The notes under the pieces: model-generated
Told to the model about the DNA's origin: nothing
The model's database searches: none
What the model saw: only the letters and a program-made list of their open reading frames with translations
Part shown: piece after piece, positions 1 through 11,724 of the stretch
Layout of the letters: each line of letters starts with the position of its first letter
Numbering within the stretch: the first letter of the stretch is position 1
Translations under genes and position numbers: made by a program
Source: Vanessa cardui
Lineage: Eukaryota; Arthropoda; Insecta; Lepidoptera; Nymphalidae
Assembly: GCF_905220365.1 (NCBI RefSeq)
Contig: NC_061124.1
Location: forward strand, 2,501 to 66,500
Reading direction: 5' to 3'
Length of the DNA: 64,000 nt

Positions 1-210
1 CCTACCTACCTACCTACCTACCTACCTACCTACCTACCTACCTACCTACCTACCTACCTACCTACCTACCTACCTACCTACCTACCTACCTACCTACCTA
101 CCTACCTACCTACCTACCTACCTACCTACCTACCTACCTACCTACCTACCTACCTACCTACCTACCTACCTACCTACCTACCTACCTACCTACCTACCTA
201 CCTACCTACC
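1..210. repeat. (CCTA)n tetranucleotide microsatellite
   Basis: An uninterrupted CCTA tandem of about 52 units that begins at the window edge, so it probably continues upstream. The unit differs from the insect telomere repeat (CCTAA on this strand) by one base. There is no interruption or variant unit, which points to a young or still expanding array. Confidence 0.98.
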
Positions 211-679
211 AAATAAAATTAACCACGACATCTGTTGATACGTAGAATGAACTACATAACCAATTACATAACCAATACATTTTTGTTGTGATTGCGTTGT
301 TCTAAACAAAGTTGTTCACCGATGTTCATCCTTGCGTATTCTTAAATCTTTTTAAATACAGAACGCATTTTTGTTGGGGTTGTTTATTTTATACTAGAGG
401 AAGACTGATAATAATATAATAATATTCCGAGATTAATTTTTGTTTATTATTACTATATTTTTTATTTTAATTTGTTTTGTTAGATGGTCGGAAGGTCGAT
501 GATGATTAGTAACTTGAATGTAAATGAGTTTTTAGGTAACGTCAACGGTTTTGAAGCGAAGCGAGTTTGGAAAACGATAGCCTTCGTCCAACTTTACAGT
601 TTTTTAGGTAAATTCGAATGAGTTAAATGCCCGAGACGTTTTTATTAATCCCTAATTAGTAAAGTAATAAATTTAGTTC
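211..679. other. AT-rich unique DNA, no gene seen
   Basis: No long reading frame, tRNA fold or recognisable repeat is visible. The stretch is AT-rich with short T runs. Confidence 0.6.
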
Positions 680-895
680 TAACTTATGAGACAACATCAC
701 ATACATTACTCTGATCCCAATCCCAATCCCAAGTAGCTGAAGCACTTGTGTTATTAAGTAACGACGGTACCACAAACACCCAACATAGAAAACTAATGGT
801 AATCTACATCGACTCGGCCGGGAATCGAACCCGGGACCTCAGAGTGGCGTACCCATGAAAACCGGTGTACACACCACTCAACCATGGAGGTCGTC
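680..895 (-). mobile_element. tRNA-derived SINE, family 1, near full length
   Basis: Read on the minus strand this starts with a tRNA-like head. The B box (GGTTCGATTCC read on minus) lies at 821-831, and the A-box region lies near 875-895. A body follows that matches the plus-strand copy at 32258-32492 almost throughout. SINEs of this kind are transcribed by RNA polymerase III and copied by a LINE-encoded reverse transcriptase. A copy-specific triplication of the hexamer TCCCAA lies at 715-731. The family is one I associate with Lepidoptera; its formal name is not certain. Confidence 0.85.
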
Positions 896-900
896 AAAAC

Positions 901-952
901 TTTTTTTTTTTTTTTTTTTTTTATATATATATAATTGTTAAACTTATTTAAC

Positions 953-983
<31 letters not shown>

Positions 984-984
984 A
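901..984. repeat. T22 and A18/A13 tracts forming a fold-back
   Basis: A T22 run (901-922) is followed by (TA)n and then an A18 run, one G and an A13 run (953-984). The T and A tracts are complementary and could pair across about 30 nt. The block abuts the 5' end of the minus-strand SINE rather than its 3' tail, so it is not simply that SINE's poly-A. Confidence 0.8.
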
Positions 985-1420
985 TGGCTGTTGGTAATCA
1001 AATATATATGAACATTACGAAACTGTATTCAATTTGTGTTATTCAAACTTAGTTTTTAGACAGTTGAACAGCTTCTGTAGACGGAGTCGGGTCCGCGGAT
1101 CACAACGGGAGTATTTTGTAACTGTTTTGACAGCTGCGTCCCGGTGATGTTATACGCTCTGTGTGTTTTAACGAAATTTCTCATTAATATATTTTACGTT
1201 TTTTTTTAGTAAGATATTATTAAATATAACATTGACACTCGAGTGTACTGCGTCGAGAAACTTTCGTATCGACTAATTTATAAAACATCTAATTTGTCAC
1301 GGAACAAGTTTCATGTTTACACGCATTAAGATGTTGATGAACATTGAATGTTACCTACGATATCGAATATTATTTTTAAGTATTTTGTGATAAGGCAATG
1401 GTTTAACTTTTACAATGAAT

Positions 1421-1448
1421 AAAAAAAAAAAAAAAAAAAAAAAAAAAA
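1421..1448. repeat. Poly-A run, 28 nt
   Basis: An uninterrupted A run. It could be the tail of a degraded retroposed copy, but nothing recognisable lies directly upstream on this strand. Confidence 0.85.
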
Positions 1449-2039
1449 TAAAACATTAACTTGATTTCATAAAGGAATTTATCTGTATCGAAACAAAGAC
1501 TTTAAATATATGATGATGCTTTTGATGTCAAACATAGTCGCAGCGTCACAAAAATAGGACACGGCACACAAAATAATCTGTTAAGTCAGTGTTCAGCCGG
1601 GCACTCACAAAGCCTTACTACCTTGTTCTTTCATTAAAACTGCTTAATTTCAAGAATGGAGACTGTATTCTGTAGAAATAACGCTGCGTAATTAGCGGTA
1701 TAGAACATCCCCGCCCACCGGCGAGTATAACCATTTGACTGGGATCGCGCCGGTCCGCTGAGCTCCACCAAAGTCAATGTTTTAACACGATTTGAGTGTT
1801 TGTTTCCGAATATTGAGCTCCGTCGCAGCATGACCTGGCCGATGCAGGAATTATGTTAAACTGAGCTTTGCCGTTCGGATTAAGACGCGCTCGCTTCAAA
1901 TTTCTCTACAGTAACAATTATAATAGCTTTTTGGACGTGTAGTAGTGTATGATAACATTTCTGCGCTCCAGAAACAATATTTATATTTCCTTTACATCAA
2001 ATAAAGCTTTGATCACATTAAACATTGGGATTTGAATTA

Positions 2040-2086
2040 AAATAATATTAACAAATTCTTATAAAAATAATTTGTTAATATTATTT
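2040..2086. repeat. Perfect 18-bp hairpin with 11-nt loop
   Basis: Arms 2040-2057 and 2069-2086 are exact reverse complements, AT-rich, separated by 11 nt. No transposon end is recognised next to it. Confidence 0.85.
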
Positions 2087-2202
2087 CAATTTGACAACAT
2101 TGAATATAACTATATAACTTTATACTTCGGGGTAATGCTACAGATTTAGAAAGTGCTTTTTAGTCAAAATATAATATTATTTATAATCTTGTAGTTAGAG
2201 AA

Positions 2203-2358
2203 TACACCGCTTTTCATGGACACGCTTCTCCGAGGTCCCGGGTTTGATTCCCGGCAAAGTTGCTTGTGGTACCGTCGATAGTTCTGAGTTTCCATAAACA
2301 CAAGTGCTTTAGATACTTACATTGATGTATGTGATATTATCCAATATTTATTATTTAT
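2203..2358 (+). mobile_element. tRNA-derived SINE, family 1, 5'-truncated and internally deleted
   Basis: This begins inside the tRNA-like head, retains a B box (GGTTTGATTCC) and continues into the family body. It lacks a block between the GAGTC-like end of the head and the GTGGTACCGTC segment that is present in the copy at 32258. It ends in the usual TATTTATT-type tail. It is degenerate and presumably inactive. Confidence 0.8.
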
Positions 2359-3569
2359 TAATAGCAGCTCGAGCTAATACAGAGAGGATTTATATATTTT
2401 TCAGTTTAGATCATAATTATTAAAAAAAGAAAGCCACAGTTAATCCAAAAAGTACATTATTCGATTTAATGAAAAATTGAATATGAAATATGAACGCTAT
2501 CTGGTCATCGAATCAACTATTAGTATCAATGGAGTTGTCGCGATAACATCGTTCGTTCGCGAGTCGCGAGAATTTATTGCCGCCCGTTGTGTTCGCTAAT
2601 AGCTTTCGTTTAAATGAAATGTCGCTGAATACTGTACTAATTTAGCCCGCAGCTTCACCTGCACGGCATTCGGCTCGTGCTAATATCTATCGGCTGCGTG
2701 TTAATTTCACGTGTAGGTAAGTACGTTTCTAATACACATATGTAATTATTTCGATATGCCTGATATATAAACATAATTATGACAAGTTAAATTTGTTCCA
2801 GGTAATAATAAAATTACATATCGTAAATACACATGTCAACCACATTTATATTTTTAAAAGTAAAGGAGACCCGAAACCTTGTAGTAGTATTTGTTAGTTA
2901 GTATTTGTATATAAATATGTTTACTAAACTATATTTAATAGAACGTCCTTAAATACAAAGTCGCGGCGCTGATTGCCGCTCGCTCCGCCGACGAAGGCTT
3001 AATGGACTGGAGTGACGTAGTTCAGGTCATGTCTCAGCCTCTCCTCGGGAAAGCGTAGTCTACGCTTAACTAGCGCAAATACTTTTTTCCTCTACTGGGG
3101 CACCTTTAACTGAACTCTAAGTTAATCATAACAGTAACTCGATTCAAAGCAGGCGGCGGCCGCTCCGCGACGCCTTCACTCTTTCGAATCAGAAATGCTA
3201 ATATAACTGAGAGTTTTCAAATGAATGTTTTAAAACATTCCATTAGTTAAAGAGTTCTGTTGTATTTCTTATGCGGTAGTAAGTAAGCTTTGCAACAGGC
3301 TTAATATTTATTACCGATCCCAAACAATAATTATAACTATTAGGTCCGCGTCAATAACGCATTTTTACGTTGGAAAATACAAACGACGAATGCCTCACTT
3401 AACGCTCAGCTACGGGAATTCAACGCGGAGTCGTGTGGCCAAACAGTCGTACCGGTCCGCCGGCCGTCGGCGAGTCCCAGACGGCTGGTCCCGATTGAGA
3501 TTGCCCGGTAGTGCAGTCGATCATTGCCCACTCGATGCTAACTTAAACTTTTGTCAAAATGTATACAGT
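2359..3569. other. Unique DNA with CpG-rich blocks, no gene seen
   Basis: No supported gene. Two short CpG-rich blocks (about 2950-3060 and 3140-3180) stand out from the AT-rich background. They could be regulatory or simply compositional; nothing seen here decides it. Confidence 0.5.
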
Positions 3570-3690
3570 CTTTGGTAATTCGACCTATCCCCGTTATGAG
3601 GTAATAGAGGCAGGGCCGCCGTAAGCAGGGGTGCGACGCGTGCACCGCACGCGGGCGGCACGTCCAGGGGGCGGCAAATTAAGCAATACA

Positions 3691-5019
3691 TCACGAACCT
3701 AATTCAAGGCATTATTATAATTCCCACAAATCCTTAAGTAAAATAAATTATTCAAAGCATCGAAAAATATCGCACTCAGTAAAGTTAAAAGTCCGTCGTC
3801 TGTTATCCTATGAAAAACAATACTGTTGAAGTTAGGAGAATCCCCTTTAGCTTCCTTATCAATCGGTAGATTAGGTATCCGTTACTTGTAGTAGGGTGTT
3901 GTCGTAGGGCGGCTTGAAGGGTATCAAGTCGTAAGTTATATTGGTGGTCGCTCGAAATAGCAGAGCTACGGGCACCGTTAAACCGGGCACGGAGGGCATA
4001 CGTTCGCTGTCGCAGGCGCAACGTGCTCAACGCAAACTTAGAGGTACACCTGTGGGCTACAAATCGTCAGTTGAAAAAAGAGTTAGAAAAGGCGTTAAGT
4101 AAACAGAGAGCAAAGGGGCGCCCTATCGTGGTTTGCGAGGGAAGCTCCGAACATACGACGCTCCTGTTACGGAATAACTACCGCCAGATCTCCTGCGACT
4201 GATCGGGGAGCTATTTCCGGGGAAAAGGGCGGGTCATTCAACCATCGATGCCCTAAAACACCCTGAAGACCCGGACAATGGAGGCGGTGGTCCAAGGAAC
4301 GTAGTCCTAACGGTATCACCGGACGTGGCGAACGACTTCAATAGTCTTCCTTTCTTTTTTTCTTAATTTAATTTACGGCATCCACGGGCTCATAGGCCCA
4401 TGCCTTTTTTATATTTTACATTTATACACTTTGGCGTTTTATACTTTATATTTTTGCTTAACATCAGCAGATATTCGCTAGACTTCAAGCTCGCCGTCTT
4501 CCTTTCGAGACCATAGGACCATTTCGATATCACGAGTTGCCTTCCTATCTCAGAAGGCCGTTGGGGCATACCTCCAGGATCAGGTGATCCTTTGGGAGGG
4601 GGCGATGGACGACTTGTCCGGCGTTTGAAGTTGGTTTGACTGGCTCCTGCGGGCACCGACCTTGCCCGGGATGGGTGAGTTGTGTCACGGTGACGGGGCG
4701 AACCTTTCAGATGGCGGCCCTAAAGTCGGAGTGTCGCTCACGGTGGATCGAATCGAGATGCTGGTCTTGATGGTTTCTCTAACTAAAAAGGAGAGCCTCT
4801 TAATCTACGGTCTTTGCTGAGGTCTCCTCGAGGAGCATCTACCGCCCTCCAAGAGACGGCAATTAAGGCGCAAACACATATGAAGGATCAGGGCCTCATC
4901 CTGGATGGAGCTTCGTGCAACATTTTGTCCAACTCAGCTTAAAGTTCATCAATGCCAACGTAGGAGGACCTCCTAAACCAAACACCTTGCCTGCGTGCGC
5001 TCTATGGCATTGTATTTTT
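3691..5019. other. Interior of the hAT element, degraded sequence of unclear origin
   Basis: Several frames stay open for 60-90 codons on either strand (for example 3803-4030 minus and 4390-4656 minus, the latter with a Ser/Pro-rich start), but none carries a motif I can name. A plus-strand stretch at about 4190-4345 reads openly with LRLIGELFPGK and resembles linker sequence of a LINE polyprotein; this is weak. A GGGC/GCCC hairpin lies near 4378-4405. Confidence 0.4.
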
Positions 5020-5022
5020 TAT

Positions 5023-5989
5023 TTATTCTAAATAAATAAATCTAATCCAATCCAGCCCATTTCCGGTCACTGCTGGATATGTCCAGGCCTCTCCAATTGC
5101 ACGCCACTGAGATCGTTCTTGGGTTCCTCGCATCCAGCTCCTACCAGCCGTCTTGCGTAAGTCGTCACTACACCGTGCCCGAGGACGTCCTACACTACGT
5201 TTGCCGAGACGCGGTCTCCACTCTATAACACGTTTTCCCCAACGGTTATCGGTTCTGCGACAAATATGGCCCACCCACTGCCACTTCAGCTTATTAGTCC
5301 GGTGGGCTATGTCGATGACTTTGGTTCTCTGGCGGGTCGCCTCATTTCTTCTGATGCGATCCCGCAGAGAAACGCCGAGCATAGCCCTTGCCATAGCACG
5401 CTGAGCGACTTTAAACTGGTGGACCAGCCTTGCCGTGAGTGTCCACGTTTCGGCTCCGTATATCATGACGGGTAGGACGCACTGGTGGAAGACTTTCGTC
5501 TTAAGGCACTGTGGGATCGACGCTGTAAAGATTCGACGTAATTTTCCAAACGCTGCCCAACCCAGCTGAATTCTTCTATTCACCTCGTCCTCAAGGTTGT
5601 TTCTACCTAATCGCAAAGTCTGCCCATGGTAGATATATTTTTGAACAACTTCGAGGACGGTACCGTGTGTCGCAATCGGTTCCGGTAGAACATGTTCATT
5701 GAACATGACCTTGGTTTTATCCAAGTTCATCCGTAGGCCGATACGCATAGAAGAATCAGCAAGCGTCTGCAAATCTTAAGTGAGAGATGTATTCGCCATT
5801 GATCTCGATGCCATGTCCTTTCCAGTTCATCGTCTTGAACATATCCTCCATTGAATTAGTAAGCAATTTGGGGGAAATAACGTCCCCTCGTCTCACACCT
5901 TGATGCAATGGTATGGGATTTGTTTGCTGATTCTGTACTTGGACGGAAAATACACCTATTTGGTTGGACTCCCTTAATGCTCGTAACAA
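5023..5989 (-). pseudogene. RTE-like non-LTR reverse transcriptase, C-terminal part, broken
   Basis: Two minus-strand frames cover this. The upstream frame (5756-5989, 77 residues) has the RT palm block GVRRGDVISPKL and runs to FADAC-stop, where the catalytic FADD motif should be. The downstream frame (5023-5772, 249 residues) resumes with an LNLDKTKVM-like block, then YGAETWTLT and a conserved C-terminal block with KWQWVGHICRR and RVIEWRPR. An internal deletion at about 5765 removed the catalytic second Asp and the following residues and shifted frame. In RTE-clade LINEs this protein carries out target-primed reverse transcription. No endonuclease domain is visible upstream. The short AT-rich 3' end lies near 5005-5035. 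It lies inside the hAT element. Confidence 0.82.
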
Positions 5990-6300
5990 GGTTCTTATCT
6001 TACGGGACCGTGGGAACAGTGCTGCTGACCCGCTTCGCCGAAGAAGACCAGTAGAAGGAGTCTTCGCTATAGATGTCTTCTCCTCCCGCCATATGTGTCC
6101 CGGGGTTAAGGGTTTCTGTACCCTGAGAACTCCCTGGGAAGTGGAACTCCGCAGAGGTGAGCCTACCGTTAGGACGTCACGGTAGTATGCACAAAAGATT
6201 TCGTAACATCCTCCATAAAGACAGAGTGGGTCGCTAACGTTGGTTTTTTAGCAGGTATACACCCCGCCCCCCACCTCATGTGGAGGAATAGTGGTATGCG
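5990..6300. other. hAT interior between the RT remnant and the right terminus
   Basis: GC-richer than the surroundings, without a recognisable protein on either strand. The 73-codon plus-strand frame at 5964-6185 overlaps the RT and has no motif. It may be part of a second retroelement fragment, since the RT homology stops near 5990. Confidence 0.4.
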
Positions 6301-6570
6301 TTTTTGCAGCGAAAAAAAGGGCGGCAAAATAGGTATTGCACGCGGGCGACAAAACAGCTAGCGGCGGGCCTGAATAGAGGTGACTATTTGTGATAATTTT
6401 AACCCTCATAATGCGAAAGTAAACTATTTCTGTTTGCTTCTTATCATGTTTTTCAGATTTTTGTTTTTTTCAAATTAAGTCATAAATGCAACTGTTAAAA
6501 CTTTATTTAAAAAAAAGGTATTTAATTTCAATTTACATTTTACCATTTGATTTATAAAATCTCTTTCGAC

Positions 6571-9204
6571 AAATACGATAAAAGCAAAAATATCTGATAG
6601 TGAAATATTCTTAATAAAATTGAGATTCTTCAACTATATCACACGTTATAATTAAGACACCCAACATACATCTTCCCCGATGCGAAACGCCGTCGCACCT
6701 CCTGCGCCCCACAACCTGATTGCACACAACTACTGCTGTTGTTAACTTTATCTGATCAAAACTAAAACGTTACTATACTGAGGAATAATAATGATTATTA
6801 AGCTGTCTCTTGTACATTTGATTTTTCAGCTAATTATACAATATATGGACATTTAATTTTAGCAATAAACAAAAATAAATACACTTCAGGCTAACCTTAC
6901 CAATTCGAATAGAATAATTTAAGGCTATTTAAATGAAGAAGCTGAGAAACAAGCGAGCGGACCGAACGCAAGAATCATGTGCCGGGCAGCACAGTGATCC
7001 CAGCGCAGTTCGCGGTCGCGTCACCGCTAAGAGGGAGCTATATCTATAACTCTGATTTTAACGAGCACTCGTAGCGCTGGTCTAGAGTGCTGTCAATGTT
7101 TCACACGCGCGCCCTCGTCTCTGAAGCAAAACTGGCTTTAATCACGTCCCTACCTGCTACCTATTTAAGACACAAAAGAGAGTTGTGTCATTAAATTGGC
7201 CCCATCCGACGTAACTCACATTAACCGCTCGCTCGCCGTTCACGCTTTCCTATGTATAAATGTAATTAAGTAACGTCTCTGTCGATAAGAAATACCTACT
7301 AATATTACTATATATTGAGCCCAATGATATAAAAAATTCTATAAATAATGTAGCTCCAAGCGCTTCTGCGAGTTGAAACAAAAACGAGGTAAGAGTTGCC
7401 ATTTGATACACTAAGTGGAGGTATTTTATCGCGATAGGCTACATTTACGAAGCGCGTAGGCTCATAGAGGCAAAAAGTTGCAAAGAATGGATAATGGCTT
7501 GCGACGTGGCGGCAATAAAATACGTTTTCTGAAACGTTACCCCGCGGCTGAAAGCCTCCGATACGGTCGCTCCTCCGAGACGGGCGCGCGTCCTTGTGTA
7601 TTGTATCGAGAAATCCTCAAACTTTATTACAATGAACTATGTCGCACTCACTCTGAGTATTGGACTCCGAAGCTGAATGTTCAGATCCTGGGTGGACTGG
7701 TACGACATACAAGTAGGCAAATTAACTTATTACTTAATGAACTTACTTATAAACGTATGTCATCCTGCTTTTAATTCAGTAATAAAAGTGTGATGACTAT
7801 TAATTGCACAATATAAACTTAAATATCCTTGTCATCTGGATTATCTCATATCACTTTTAAAAAATTCCTGAGCACCTTACGCTACACGAGAAACAGTTTC
7901 CATACACAAGTACACACACTTGTACGTAAGTCCCGTCTGATGATAGATGCGAGATGCGACACAAGAAAGTTACATAGGTTCGGCCTTGTTTGACCTCAAC
8001 TGTACAAATGTTATCTGCTAAAAAACTTAATATAGGAAAATTTCGTCATATTGGCCTCTGTAATATTATATTTTATAGTATGGCTTTAATGTATACGATT
8101 GAGGAAATAAATAAATTATATTTAGTAATATAGTAATATAAAATAGTAATATAGTAATATAAAATAGCGCGGCGGGAAACAGGACGCCCGCGTCCCGAGG
8201 GCACCGACGGGGAACACAATACACGCGAAACGAAGCCTTTTTGTTTCACAAACGTGTCACCGATATTTGTTTGTCGTAAAAGTAACTTAAATATTTCCGT
8301 CTCGATCATCCCCGTTTCCTTTACAGGAGCGTCTTACACTCTAGCACTACACTCAGTTCGAGGCCGCCGGCGACCGTTTAGCGTGCTAACGCGCGCTCGT
8401 ATATTTTTCAGTCGATGTCCCAATAATAGCGTTAACGTTACACTCGGTCCATAATTGCTTCTGAAATGCATTATCTCGCAATATAAAAATGAGTCCTGTT
8501 TATAGATATTGTTTATTATTAAATAAGTAAACAAAACAAAAAGCACATAAGATAATGCCGCTGCTTACCAGCGGTTGTTTCGGTTTGTTGCTTTTGGTAC
8601 GACAGACATTGTTTGAGGAAAATTTTACTAACCCCACCCATTTTTCTATAAAAATTTAAATTAATTAAAATTAACATTTATGCTAAACTGATACGAATTG
8701 CATTGTTGCATTGTTTGCTCGGCTATTTTCTTCTTATTCCTTTTTACGTAGAATACTACTAGCCAGCTCGTCACGCGTCGAATGTATGAAATATACACAA
8801 TAACGACACGACATACGACAATCAAACTGTTACCGTAGGGTGATTTTTATCAATTGAAGTATCCACGCGAGTATTATATCGAGCAATCGCTAATGCGCTA
8901 TTAAGCGAGACGCGAGAGACGGCGGCTTCAGTAAATCGCCCGCAACGGTAACGATGCCGATTCATATTCAGCGCGTGTTTGCAACAAATCGCTTCGAGTG
9001 TTCATTTTTCCCGTACGAGCGCTAGTACTCATTGTTTCGCAGTAAACGGTTGCTTCATGAATTCGTAAATCACGAATATACGAATGGACACTGAGTCTCG
9101 CTTCTTAAAATTTACAGATGCAAATTGATATATTGTGTGTGACAGAATGTTGGATGAAAAGTTTTGAAAATCTTAACAAATTTTATACTATGAAGTGCCT
9201 TTAT
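6571..9204. other. Unique DNA, no gene seen
   Basis: No gene supported. The longest frame (7478-7774 plus, 98 codons) has no motif or compositional support. CpG-rich blocks at about 6990-7130, 8160-8230, 8355-8400 and 8890-8960 contrast with AT-rich flanks. A 21-bp unit repeated twice (TAGTAATATAGTAATATAAAA) lies at about 8122-8165. Confidence 0.5.
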
Positions 9205-9445
9205 TGGAGTAAAGGCTGTTGGATATACAGGGTTATTGGTAACTCGACCTATTCCCCATAGGAGGTAAAAGGGGTCAGTCACTATTTGCGACAAAAACCT
9301 CCACATGCATGCTGCAAAAGTAAACCATTTTTGAGTTATTACGTTAACGAGCTTTTTTCAAAATAAGTCAAAATGCAACTACAAAAATATTAAAAAAAAG
9401 TATCAACTGAAATCGATATTTTTCTTCAGATTTATAAAAACAAAC
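9205..9445. repeat. Interspersed repeat R-B, copy 2, uninterrupted
   Basis: This aligns with the two pieces flanking the hAT insertion at 3611-6372 and shows the pre-insertion structure. TACAGGGTTATTGGTAAC at about 9218 may be its terminal sequence. Confidence 0.7.
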
Positions 9446-9530
9446 AAATGATTAAACACTGGTTATTTGTCAAAATAGTAATAATAAAAATGCAAGACGA
9501 AAATCGATGTCATTACTATATTTTTTTCCA

Positions 9531-10530
9531 CAATAAATACAATTTTAACAAAAAGAAAAACCGACTTCACACAAAACACTATTTTAAAACAAATAAAAAT
9601 GCACTAAAAGGTAATAAAAATAATTGCATATTTAACATACTTTTAAGAGTCCTCCTAGGTAAAATGAAATGAAAAATATTAGACTACTTAAAAGTCGATT
9701 TACGATTATATAACGTAGTTATAGTTATTGTTATATTTGGAGCCGTTTAGGAGTTCCGTCAATACATAGTATAAAACAAAGTCGCTTTTTCTGTCCCTAT
9801 ATCTTTAAAACTACGCAACGGATTTAATGCGATTTTTTTTAATAGATAGTGTAATTTAAGGGAAAGGTTTGTATATATAATACATGAACAATATAGTAAA
9901 GAAACACTGACAATTTTAGAAGTTTGCAATGTGATGTCGTAAATAAACAAATTATTTAGTATATTTAGTATCAGTATTGCACCCGTGAGAAGTCGGGGCG
10001 GGTCGCTAGTTGATTATAATATTCTATTATGACAATTACATGAACATAACCACGTTCCGGAAGGTGATTCAAATATCTATGTAACCCATAAATTAAAGAT
10101 TCGACCGAGTATTGCTAACGTGCTCCTCAGAATTGTTCCGTTCCCTCCCGTTCCCTTAATTTGTCATAGATCCTATGCTCAGAACCTTACCAAACTTTCA
10201 CCAAACTACCCTTAAAGTATATAAATATACTTATATACTTATATCCTTTATAATAAAAAAGAATAATCAAAATTGTGCCAACCAATTTTGAGTTATTCAC
10301 CTATTTATCGCGCACATACATAATGCAAATTTAAGACTTATGTCGTTTTCATACAGATACCATCATCGGAAAAAAATAAAATTAAAATGGGACCCCACGG
10401 GAAGCACTACCTTTCAAACAAAAAAAAAATTATCAAAATCGGTCCACCCAGTAAAAAGTGATGAGGTAACAAACATAAAAAAAAAAAAATACAGACGAAT
10501 TGATAACCTCCTCCTTTTTGAAGTCGGTTG
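9531..10530 (-). mobile_element. Interspersed element E, copy 1 (about 1.0 kb)
   Basis: One end carries AAAAACCGACTTC (9558-9570) and the other GAAGTCGGTTG (10520-10530), so both ends share an inverted AACCGACTTC core. The sequence matches, in opposite orientation, the copy at 24314-26033 across most of its length. Apparently coding-like frames (9759-9950 minus, 10340-10531 plus) are conserved in the other copy but are short and low-complexity, so conservation probably reflects recent repeat origin. An internal block at 9981-10010 reads on minus as CTAGCGACCCGCCCCGAC, a motif recurring in the window. The class is unknown to me. Confidence 0.7.
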
Positions 10531-11724
10531 AAAACAAAAAAATGTGTTATAAAGCTCTCTCTGCAGATTACATATTTTAAAAATATAACCGAAAATCTCA
10601 AAAAATGTTGTCATGAATTTTTGGGGAGCTTATTTCGACTCAATCGAAATAAAACTACAGAAGACCCTCGTGTAAGTTCGTATTCGTGTATTTACAATAA
10701 TAAAGATCTTTTCGATCAGAAACGTATGTGGCCTACGAGTGTACGAAGATAACATGACCCGTCGCGGGCACTCCCCGAACTCCGTTTGTTTGTCGTCCCA
10801 ATAGTACTAGTAGTAGTTATTTGTTCTCTGAGGGTAACCGAGAACATCTTGTATTGAGTTAGAGGTAATTCCTCTTTGCACTCGTCGTGAGGCGTCGCGT
10901 CCGTTGACACACGATAGTCAAAATAGTAACGTACTTTGTTTTAAATCCTCAAAGCATATTAAATACGAAATAGAGAAGAGCCTCTCCCAGTTCATTGCTT
11001 TTCATTACTAAAATAGGATTAAATCGGAATCTAAATAAGCAGCTCAAACAATAAAACTTTCAGATACTACACAGAATTATTAACGTGACTTAAAATATTC
11101 TATTTTTACAAATGTCTTTAAATAAAGCATTTAAGCATCTTATTTATATTTTCGTGTCAGGGACTTCTTTTATAAAATTTAATAAATACCAAATAGAGGG
11201 CGAAGAAGTCATCAGACTTTTGGGACAATATATTACATAAAATCAGTAATCGTCGGTTAATATGCGCTTGACAGGTTAAGTGAGAAATTATTAAATAATT
11301 AAATTATTATATAAAGGTTTACATTATTTAGTATATGGTTTAATTAAAGTATTTTTGAATTGTATTTGATACTTGATATTCAATAAGAGGGTACTGTGAC
11401 TTTTCTGTTCATTATTGTGTATCACGTGATTTGTAGTGAGGTTAATATAAGTGAAGGAAGCTCCTCTGCCGGGACTCTTTTCCGTGGACCAGCGAGGTGT
11501 TGACAATTAAGGTGCGATATAACTTTGTGTTAAATTATAATAGTTATTGCTTTCTAACTTACTGAAAAAAATATATGAGTTGTTTATTGTAATTAAATTG
11601 TAATTATCAAGATACAAAGTTAGTTTGGATACAATTAGTTTGGTTGTAAATAATAAATAAAATTATATTAGATTTCTACAGATACTATAATGGTTGAATA
11701 AATTGATATTTTTGTATTTTTAAA
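10531..11724. other. Unique DNA, no gene seen
   Basis: AT-rich, with no supported gene or RNA. Frames of 60-75 codons here are overlapping and motif-free. Confidence 0.5.

Larger units (their letters stand above)
985..2202. other. Unique AT-rich DNA, no gene seen
   Basis: No coding frame is convincing; the 65-codon frame on the minus strand at 1634-1831 has no recognisable motif. Contents apart from the poly-A run and the hairpin listed separately: a moderately CpG-rich block around 1690-1770. Confidence 0.55.
3611..6372. mobile_element. hAT-superfamily DNA transposon, non-autonomous, 2.76 kb
   Basis: The element is bounded by the 8-bp direct repeat AATAGAGG at 3603-3610 and 6373-6380. Its ends are imperfect inverted repeats: left CAGGGCCGCCGTAAGC, right (read inward on minus) CAGGCCCGCCGCTAGC. 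Both are followed by a subterminal block with GCACGCGGGCGGC-like sequence. An 8-bp target duplication with CAGGG-type termini is the hAT signature. No hAT transposase frame is visible; the interior holds retrotransposon remnants instead, so it depended on a transposase made elsewhere. Confidence 0.85.
3570..6570. repeat. Older interspersed repeat R-B, copy 1, split by the hAT element
   Basis: The left piece (about 3570-3610) and right piece (6373 to about 6570) together align with the continuous copy at 9205-9445, including the GGTAA-TCGACCTAT and GACTATTTG blocks. The second copy shows the state before insertion and confirms that 3611-6372 came later. I do not recognise the repeat class; a nearby TACAGGGTTATTGG in copy 2 may be its terminus. 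Confidence 0.75.

Noticed and set aside
1..210. Telomeric repeat
   Set aside because: The unit is CCTA, not the insect telomeric CCTAA, and it is followed by ordinary DNA.
680..895. Functional tRNA gene
   Set aside because: The A and B box region continues into a SINE body and recurs with the same body elsewhere; no complete cloverleaf.
5153..5475. Plus-strand frames of 83 and 69 codons
   Set aside because: They lie antisense to the RTE reverse transcriptase remnant and have no motif; they are its shadows.
9759..9950. Conserved small protein (also at 24900-25088)
   Set aside because: Both frames lie in the same interspersed element E, are low in complexity and differ by ordinary repeat divergence; no coding signature.
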